From: an uncultured Saprospiraceae bacterium
Lineage (GTDB): Bacteria; Bacteroidota; Bacteroidia; Chitinophagales; Saprospiraceae
Assembly (NCBI GenBank): GCA_937942465.1
Contig: CALDEO010000222.1
Coordinates: 1-8,274 of the forward strand
Direction of reading: 5' to 3'
DNA: 8,274 nt
Part shown: positions 1 through 6,700 of the stretch, one piece after another
Layout of the letters: every line of letters begins with the position of its first letter
Position numbering within the stretch: position 1 is the first letter of the stretch
The notes under the pieces: generated by a model
What the model saw: the letters and a program-made list of their open reading frames with translations, nothing else
Database searches by the model: none
What the model was told of the DNA's origin: nothing
Position numbers and translations under genes: made by a program

Positions 1-50
1 TACATCCTCAGCACAATAGCAAGTCATACCCACAACACGGTAAGCAATAC

Positions 51-207
51 ATTATAACAAATTTTAATACCAAAAATACACTATTAAATTACCCATCTCA
101 ATTGTCTTCTTAATGCTTTTTTAGTACAGTTTTTGCACCATATACATTGAGAATACCATGTTGTAACTCATTGATAGACAGAAGATGGATTATCAATTTG
201 TTATAAT
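51..207. repeat. Perfect 13-bp inverted repeat with 131-bp spacer
   Basis: Bases 51-63 read ATTATAACAAATT and bases 195-207 read AATTTGTTATAAT, its exact reverse complement. The match stops on both sides. The right arm overlaps the candidate -7 element of the operon promoter. The arms are AT-rich, so some chance matching is expected, but 13 perfect bases within about 200 is more than I would expect by chance. It could be a pair of binding sites for one regulator, or remnants of a mobile element edge; neither is proven. Confidence 0.5.
171..200 (+). promoter_or_regulatory. Candidate Bacteroidota-type promoter
   Basis: A TTG at 171-173 is followed after 19 bases by TCAATTTG at 193-200. The Bacteroidota housekeeping promoter is TTG, about 19-21 bases, then TAnnTTTG. 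This site matches the -33 core and five of the six fixed bases of the -7 element (C instead of A at its second position), with ideal spacing. It would start transcription near base 206 and give a leader of about 30 bases before the GTG at 239. No better candidate was seen before the other two genes, which fits a single operon transcript. Confidence 0.4.
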
Positions 208-238
208 TGACATTTTTTTATAATATTAAAATCAACCT

Positions 239-1261
239 GTGTTGAAGAAGCCGAATATCCGTTTTGGAATTTGCTTAGTGATATTTATTTTGAGTTTTTC
301 TTCATTGAAATCTCAAGACATTCACTACTCGCAATTTTACAACTCTGCTTTGAACTACAACCCTGCTAATGCCGGGATATTCAACGGAGACAAGAGAGCA
401 ATGCTCAGCGTTCGAAATCAAGGGGGATCAGTACCCGTGCCTTGGTTTACATTCTCAGGGGCATATGATTTTAAAATCTATCCTAAACGAAGTGAAAAAT
501 ACTTCTTAGGCTTAGGAGTTAACTATAACTATGATAGACAAGGCAATAGTCGTCTGACATTGAACAACTTTAATGTAGCTCTTAGTTATTCTCGTATTCT
601 CAACAAAGAAAATATACTATCTGTAGGTGGTATTATAGGATATTCATCAAGAGGATTCAATCAAGAGACACTTACATGGGACATGCAATGGACTGGTAGT
701 GATGTCAATCTATTACTTGGGTCTGGAGAGAACTTCTCTGCAGAGCGAGTCAGTTTTATAGAAACTGGAGTAGGAGTTAATTATAGATATCAAAAATCAG
801 AACGATCTAAGATCGATGTCGGTGTAGGCTTATATCACTTTGTAGAACCAAGTACCGGATTCTATGAAGGAAGTGATGCCAAGTTACCTATGCGACTTGA
901 TCTAAGTGCTGTTGGTAGCATTAAGCTGATAGACGAACTAGATGTACAATTACATGTACTCAGTCAGAGACAACTGATCTATGATGAGCTACTATTTGGT
1001 GGTTTATTAAAGATATATCTCAATCAGAAAAGAGGAAAAGAAACGGAGCTCCACTTAGGAGGTAGTTATAGAACATCTAAATACTTAGTACCTACGATTG
1101 CTTTAAGATATAAGCAGATGTATGTGGGGGCAAGCTATGATATAGACATGTCTACATTTAATGATGATCATAATGGACTCGGTGGACCTGAGGTACACTT
1201 TAGATATATCATCACGAATGTGAAGCCATTAAAGCTATTCAAGACATGTCCAATTTTCTAA
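239..1261 (+). CDS. PorP/SprF-family type IX secretion outer-membrane protein
   Basis: This 340-residue protein is of usual length for the family. Residues 1-25 form a signal peptide (basic start, hydrophobic core at about 9-23), with likely cleavage just before Gln26. The mature protein opens with the family signature QDIHYSQFYNSALNYNPANA (26-45), comparable to the QDPHFSQFY...NPAFAG opening of PorP/SprF proteins. The rest is a series of alternating amphipathic beta strands, as in an outer-membrane barrel. It ends with the other family hallmark, GGPEVHFRY (315-323) and a terminal CPIF. In the known systems, PorP works with PorK/PorN/PorE in the T9SS, and SprF is needed to display the adhesin SprB. 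The start is a GTG; an in-frame TAA at 227-229 limits extension, and TTG at 242 is an alternative. It is the first gene of the operon, ten bases before the next. By context it is a dedicated partner of the giant adhesin two genes downstream, closer in role to SprF than to the core PorP; this role is inference. Confidence 0.9.
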   Translation: MLKKPNIRFGICLVIFILSFSSLKSQDIHYSQFYNSALNYNPANAGIFNGDKRAMLSVRNQGGSVPVPWFTFSGAYDFKIYPKRSEKYFLGLGVNYNYDRQGNSRLTLNNFNVALSYSRILNKENILSVGGIIGYSSRGFNQETLTWDMQWTGSDVNLLLGSGENFSAERVSFIETGVGVNYRYQKSERSKIDVGVGLYHFVEPSTGFYEGSDAKLPMRLDLSAVGSIKLIDELDVQLHVLSQRQLIYDELLFGGLLKIYLNQKRGKETELHLGGSYRTSKYLVPTIALRYKQMYVGASYDIDMSTFNDDHNGLGGPEVHFRYIITNVKPLKLFKTCPIF

Positions 1262-1271
1262 TTACGACTTC

Positions 1272-3719
1272 ATGATCAAGATAATGAACACTATGAAAAA
1301 TATATTATTCACACTGGCTTGTATACTCGGCATGAGTACCGTAGGCCAATCGCAAACGATGAAGGCATTCATCGCATCTGCTGAAAATGCATTCCTGACA
1401 AAGGATTACTATAGTGCATTGGTATACTACTCCGATGCATTGGAGTTTGACTCAGATCGTATAGATCTCAGGTACCAGTCTGCCGAAGCAGCAAGGTTAT
1501 TTAATGCGTACGTACTAGCAGAAGAAAGCTATACTCAAGTCGTAGAATCAGAAATTAATGGTGAATATCCATTAGCAACTTTCTGGCTTGCTGATATGAA
1601 ACAAAAACTCGGAAAGTATGAAGAGTCTAAGTTTCTATTTGACCGATACGTCTCTGAGAATGGCGATGACAATGAGTACTTTCAACAAAAAGCACTTAAA
1701 GAAATCAAAGCATGTGAGTGGGCACTAGAGCTCATCCAATATCCTGATGAAAGCACAATGCTACACAGACTTGGTGAAGAGGTAAATACTGCCTATTCTG
1801 AGTTTGCAGGATTAAAGAAAGAAGATACATTGTATTATTCTTCACTAAGATTCAAACAAACAAAGAGTGATTACATCCCAGAAAGAGTAGTATCAAAAGT
1901 ACTCAAGTCTGTAGATGGAGGCATCGGTGAAGAACTAGAGAATGGTCTCAATGATCCTGCAATGCATACAGCACATAGTACATTCAATACCACAGAAGAT
2001 AAAATGTATTATACCGTCTGTAACTATGTCAACAATGAGGACATCAGGTGTGATCTATATGTCCGTACAGTAAGTCCGTCAGGAGTACTTGGGCCAGAAG
2101 AGAAACTACCAGAATTTATAAATTCGGATGCATTCACAACGACACAACCTAATATTGGTTTTGATGTATCAAGCGAAAGAGAAATATTATACTTTGTATC
2201 TGATAGACCAGGTGGAGAAGGTAAACTTGATATCTGGTATTCATTAATAGATGAAGAACTCGGATATACAGAACCATTAAATGTATCTGCAATAAACACG
2301 ATAGAAAATGACATCACACCGTTTTACCATTTAAAATCTAACAAACTATTTTTTAGCTCAGAAGGATATCAGAGTCTTGGTGGATATGATATATATAAAG
2401 CGGATAAAGTAGACAATGGATTCTACGGTAAGCCCGAGCATCTAACATATCCTACCAATAGTAGTTTTCATGATATCTATTATACAGAAAATGAGAAATC
2501 ATCAGAAGCTTATTTCTCTTCAAATAGAGAAGGAGCATTATACTTAGATGAAGGTAAAGAGGCTTGTTGTTTTGATATTTATGAAATCAAAATGGAAGAA
2601 GTACTTATCAACTTGAATGCGTTGACATTCGATGCACGTACAAGTACTGAGCTAACAGGAGCAACCGTGAGATTAATCGATGCGACTACTGGTGTAGAAG
2701 TAGAGTATGTAGAAAACCAGGAAGGCAATGAGCATTTATTCGCTTTAGCTAAAGATAGAAACTATATCGTAGTAGCAGATAGAGCTGGATTTGACTCAGA
2801 TACAATACAATTTACAACTAAGAAAATATTCAAATCAGAGGACTTTACTAAGAAGTTATTCTTAAACTCAGACTTAGTATCTCTTGAAGTATTGACATTC
2901 AATAAGATGACATCTGCAGCACTTGCGGGTACTACTGTCAAGTTGGTAGATATATCAAATGGAGAGTCAGAGCGAGATGTAAAAGTCAATCCATTGACTA
3001 ATCAATTTGACTTTGAAATCGAACGTGGCAAACGGTACAGGATCGTCGCATCTAAGGCATCATACTCCGATGTATCGATATCGTTTGAGATACCGGTAGA
3101 TATCGCAGAGACTAAAATTACTAAAAAACTATACTTAGGCAATCTAGAAGTATTCTTACCCGTGAAGTTATACTTTGACAATGATAGACCTGATAGAAAT
3201 ACACTGAAGACAAATACTAAAAAGTCTTATACTGATACATATTACCCTTACATAGCAAAGAAGAAACAATATATGGCAGGGTTTGCTAGACCATTCAAAG
3301 GAGAGGAAAAAAATATTGCCTCTGCCAAGGTAGAGCGATTCTTTGAAAACGATATTAAGCAAGGATTCAATAAGATGAATGCATTTATAGAAGAGCTATC
3401 AAAAGCACTTGAGTCTGGAGCAAAAATCGAATTGACTGTAGGAGGATTTGCAAGTCCAAGGTGGAAGTCAGACTACAACCTAGCGCTTGCGCAACGTAGA
3501 ATAGCAACCGTTCATAACGAATTGTTTAGATATGGTTCAGGTGAGTTTATTCCTTACCTACAATCAGGGACACTTGTCGTGAATGATATATCATACGGGG
3601 AGAGACTTTCTCCAATAGATATCAGTGACAACTTAAAAGATAGACCTAAGTCGGTATATAGTGTAGAGGCTTCTAAAGAAAGAAGAGTAGAGATCATTAG
3701 TATTAAATACTTGAACTAA
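1272..3719 (+). CDS. PorE-like protein: TPR, propeller, two CRD-like domains, OmpA-like end
   Basis: This is an 815-residue exported multidomain protein. A signal peptide covers about residues 1-27, with mature start near Gln28; starts at Met5 or Met8 are also possible because no Shine-Dalgarno sequence decides. Domains in order: TPR-like helices (about 30-155); a five-bladed WD40/PD40-type propeller (about 165-440) with blade motifs such as SDRPGGEGKLDIW (310-322), LFFSSEGYQSLGGYDIY (359-375) and YFSSNREG (414-421); two carboxypeptidase-regulatory-like beta domains (about 445-533 and 535-625); and an OmpA-like C-terminal domain (about 628-815) with FDND near 635, GGFASP (724-729), YNLALAQRR (735-743) and ERRVEI (803-808). 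This is the architecture of PorE (PG1058) of Porphyromonas gingivalis, which joins the T9SS outer-membrane complex to peptidoglycan, but with a second CRD-like domain. In the OmpA domain the usual peptidoglycan-binding Asp of the GHTD motif is Ser728, while the partner Arg743 is kept. Cys17 is preceded by TLA, a poor lipobox, so lipid attachment is doubtful. The next gene starts five bases after its stop. Confidence 0.87.
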   Translation: MIKIMNTMKNILFTLACILGMSTVGQSQTMKAFIASAENAFLTKDYYSALVYYSDALEFDSDRIDLRYQSAEAARLFNAYVLAEESYTQVVESEINGEYPLATFWLADMKQKLGKYEESKFLFDRYVSENGDDNEYFQQKALKEIKACEWALELIQYPDESTMLHRLGEEVNTAYSEFAGLKKEDTLYYSSLRFKQTKSDYIPERVVSKVLKSVDGGIGEELENGLNDPAMHTAHSTFNTTEDKMYYTVCNYVNNEDIRCDLYVRTVSPSGVLGPEEKLPEFINSDAFTTTQPNIGFDVSSEREILYFVSDRPGGEGKLDIWYSLIDEELGYTEPLNVSAINTIENDITPFYHLKSNKLFFSSEGYQSLGGYDIYKADKVDNGFYGKPEHLTYPTNSSFHDIYYTENEKSSEAYFSSNREGALYLDEGKEACCFDIYEIKMEEVLINLNALTFDARTSTELTGATVRLIDATTGVEVEYVENQEGNEHLFALAKDRNYIVVADRAGFDSDTIQFTTKKIFKSEDFTKKLFLNSDLVSLEVLTFNKMTSAALAGTTVKLVDISNGESERDVKVNPLTNQFDFEIERGKRYRIVASKASYSDVSISFEIPVDIAETKITKKLYLGNLEVFLPVKLYFDNDRPDRNTLKTNTKKSYTDTYYPYIAKKKQYMAGFARPFKGEEKNIASAKVERFFENDIKQGFNKMNAFIEELSKALESGAKIELTVGGFASPRWKSDYNLALAQRRIATVHNELFRYGSGEFIPYLQSGTLVVNDISYGERLSPIDISDNLKDRPKSVYSVEASKERRVEIISIKYLN
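2604..3146 (+). repeat. Tandem duplicated CRD-like domain inside the PorE-like gene
   Basis: Residues about 445-534 and 535-625 of the encoded protein are diverged copies of one beta-sandwich domain, with a period of exactly 90 residues at their best-matching point. The first has ALTFDARTSTELTGATVRLI (450-469) and the second VLTFNKMTSAALAGTTVKLV (540-559). Both then run through a strand ending in AxRAGFDSD or AxKASYSDV, and close with a similar TKKLFLN or TKKLYLG segment. The pattern is that of carboxypeptidase regulatory-like folds. The duplication is old, since the DNA copies are clearly diverged. Confidence 0.75.
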
Positions 3720-3724
3720 GAACT

Positions 3725-6700
3725 ATGAAACTGAACACTATATTCATAAAATCAGATCCTATGATCGCTACACTAAACAGAATATTATTGTCATTGATGA
3801 TCATAATGACAGTATCCATAAGTGTGAAAGCAACGCATATTGCGGGTGGTGACATGTCTTATAAATGCTTAGGAGATGACCTATATGAGATCACTCTTAC
3901 AATCCGTAGAGATTGTGAAAACGGTCTTCCTGCTGCTGACTTCGATGATCCTGTTTCGATAGGTGCATTCGATCCAGTATTCAATAATTTATTGAACAAC
4001 TTTGGCACTTTTGGACAGTTATTGATCCCATTCGCTCAGAGTGATACCCTTAATGAAACGATCACTAGTGATTGTGGATTTATAGGAACTCAAGTATGTG
4101 TACAGCAAGCTACATATAAAGGTACTGTCAAGTTACCATTCAGAAACAGAGGGTATGTACTAGCATATCAAAGATGTTGTCGAAATGTAACTCTCAATAA
4201 TATTATAGAGCCGCTACAGACTGGTAGTACGTATCATGTCACGATAAATGAGACTGCATTGAATACTTGTAATAGTAGTCCGTCATTTGATGAGTGGCCT
4301 GATATATATATATGTGCTAATCAGCAACTATCATATAATCACACTGCAACTGATGCGGATGGAGACTCTCTGGTTTACAAACTATGTACACCTAACTCTG
4401 GAGCAACCGATACTAACCCTCAGCCTCAACCTCCTAATAACCCTCCATTTGACAATGTAGTATACCAAGCTCCATATGGCCTTAATGACCTTATGGGTGG
4501 AGTACCATTGACCATCGATCCTCAGACCGGAGTGATCACTGCAACCCCTGCGTTGATTGGTCAATATCTAATAGGAGTATGTGTTGAAGAATATCGTGAT
4601 GGAGTATTACTTTCTACTGTTAAACGAGATTTTGAATACAACGTTAGAGTTTGTGGTATCGCCCCAGTAGCAAGTTTTGATAGCCCTTCACCATTATGTG
4701 GAACTCTTGAGGCTAACTTTAATAACACAAGCACAGATGCCGACTCTTACAAATGGTATTTTGACTATCCTAATGAAGATTCTAGTTTAACTTCGACAGT
4801 AGTTAGTCCTACATTTACATATCCTAGCTCTGGTACTTACGAAGTACGACTTGAAGCGATACGTGCAATAGATGGATGTAGTACATTTACTACGCAGACT
4901 GTCATCGTTGCTACAGGTGAGGTTACGGCTTCATTCGACGCAAGTCTTGCTCAATGTAGTGCTGACTCGTACTCTCTCAATCTTGTGAGTACATCTGTGG
5001 ATTCTGACTTATCACAGTCGATAGATCAATTTAGCTGGACCGTTACACAAGGAGATAATACCACAACATATAGTGGCAATAATATAGAAGCTGCAGTAGC
5101 ACCGAGCATAGAAGCTGTTATAACACTAATAGCTACATCAACATCTGGTTGTACTGCAGAGGTAACAGAAACAATAATCCCTTCTACGCTAGTAGCTCAG
5201 GGATCATTTACTGCAATTATGCAATCTTGTACTGATAACGGATTTGAGGTATTACTTACAGACACATCAGTTGGTAATAATGCGACCGCTAACTCTTGGT
5301 TCTGGACTGTTAATGATGGTGTTAATACAACTACATCTACTGACAACCCATTTCTAGCAGAGGTATCTGATATCTCAAATATATCTGTAGAGCTCACCGT
5401 AGGATTTGCCAATGACTGTGATATTACGGTATCAGAGAATATTGAAATGATGGACGGCACCCCAGTTGTTGACTTTAGAACAACACTGAGAAATTGCCAG
5501 AATGGTGGATACTTTATAGAATTAATAGATCAATCGACTCATAATGGTTTTATCCCGCAATCTTTTGATTGGACTGTCACATATGCCAATGGTCTTTCTG
5601 ACTTACATACAGGTACATTTGCATTAGCATTTATTGAGGATGGTTCTATCGTAGACATTGAGTTAGTTGTAACTTATGACCAAGCTTGTACATTCAGCAA
5701 GAAGGTAGATAACATAGCTGTTGATGAAATTATAAATAATACAATCGTTACAAGTAGTGTAGAAGATTGTACTAGTGACGGAACTGTTCAAATAAATTTA
5801 TCAGCTTCATTTGACAATAACTACCTCTTAGATGAGAATACATGGATTGTATCTATTAATGGTCAAACACCAGTAACTTCTGTAGGAAGTAACTTTTCAT
5901 TAATGGTAAATTCAGGAGATGCTCTTGAGATAACAACACAGACCTTATACTCTAATGGCTGTACAAGTACAGCCACAGATAATATTACTATTGAAGGTGT
6001 TGTAGTTGACTTCGTCGGAAATCCCGTTGCTGTGTGCAACGGTCAGTCTTCATTGATTGTGGCTAACCCTAACACTGCATGGACTTATACATGGGCTCCT
6101 ATGGATGGATTGAGTTTTGTTGATATCAATGATCAATCAAACCCTCTATTTGTAGGTACAGAATCAACAAACTACTCAGTCACTGTCACTAACGGTGTAT
6201 GTGATGTAGTATCATCTATAAGTGTAGAAGTATTTGACCAGTTTGATCTTACAATCTCTGGGAATACATCAATCTGTGATAACAATGTCTCATTGCAAGT
6301 AAGTGGTGCATCAGCAACAGATGAATATATTTGGGCATTAGACCCAGACTTTAATTCTATCATATTTACAGGAGCTGACTTTGTAGCAACTCAAGATATT
6401 GGTTCCGTTACTTATTATGTAACTACTGCCGCCGGTGCATCATGTACTAGTGAAGTAGAGAGCATAACCGTTGTAAATAATGGTTTGTCAAATCTTCTAT
6501 TTGGAAACAATGTAACGGTATGCGCCAACGATCAGTTTACATATGCTGTAATGTCACCAAGTGGTGAGGTATTCGATGTTGTATTCAATACAGATCCACA
6601 TATTACAGCTGGAGCTAATACCAGTACACCTACAATAACAATAGGCCCTGATGAGACTGAAGATTTTATATTGACATTCACAGCATCTAATGATGCAGGA

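Larger units (their letters stand above)
1..238. other. AT-rich upstream region, no convincing gene
   Basis: No supportable coding region is visible on either strand. The frame starting at base 3 is open to a TAA at 111-113, and the frame starting at base 1 is open to a TAA at 55-57. Either could be the tail of a gene lying upstream, but the short peptides show no recognisable motif. No tRNA was seen, nor any clear GC-rich terminator hairpin; the T-runs around 116-122 and 130-135 have no convincing stem before them. The stretch contains the inverted repeat and promoter candidate listed separately. It is best read as the intergenic and control region of the downstream operon. Confidence 0.6.

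Noticed and set aside
3..113. Possible C-terminal end of an upstream gene, ending in TAA at 111-113
   Set aside because: Only 36 codons without any recognisable motif in an AT-rich stretch; an open frame of this length at the window edge is weak evidence.
207..224. TTGACA at 207-212 and TATAAT at 219-224 as a sigma70-type promoter
   Set aside because: The spacer is only 6 bases instead of about 17, and Bacteroidota do not use this promoter type for most genes.
1272..1340. Lipoprotein signal at Cys17 of the PorE-like protein
   Set aside because: The residues before the cysteine are TLA, with Thr rather than Leu at the -3 position, and the hydrophobic stretch before it is short. A cut near Gln28 by ordinary signal peptidase looks more likely, though lipidation cannot be fully excluded.
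2024..2317. Antisense open frame of 97 codons inside the PorE-like gene
   Set aside because: It lies fully opposite a well-supported propeller domain, and its translation has no family motif. The other minus-strand frames under the second and third genes (for example 2762-2989, 5197-5460, 7678-7875) were rejected for the same reason.
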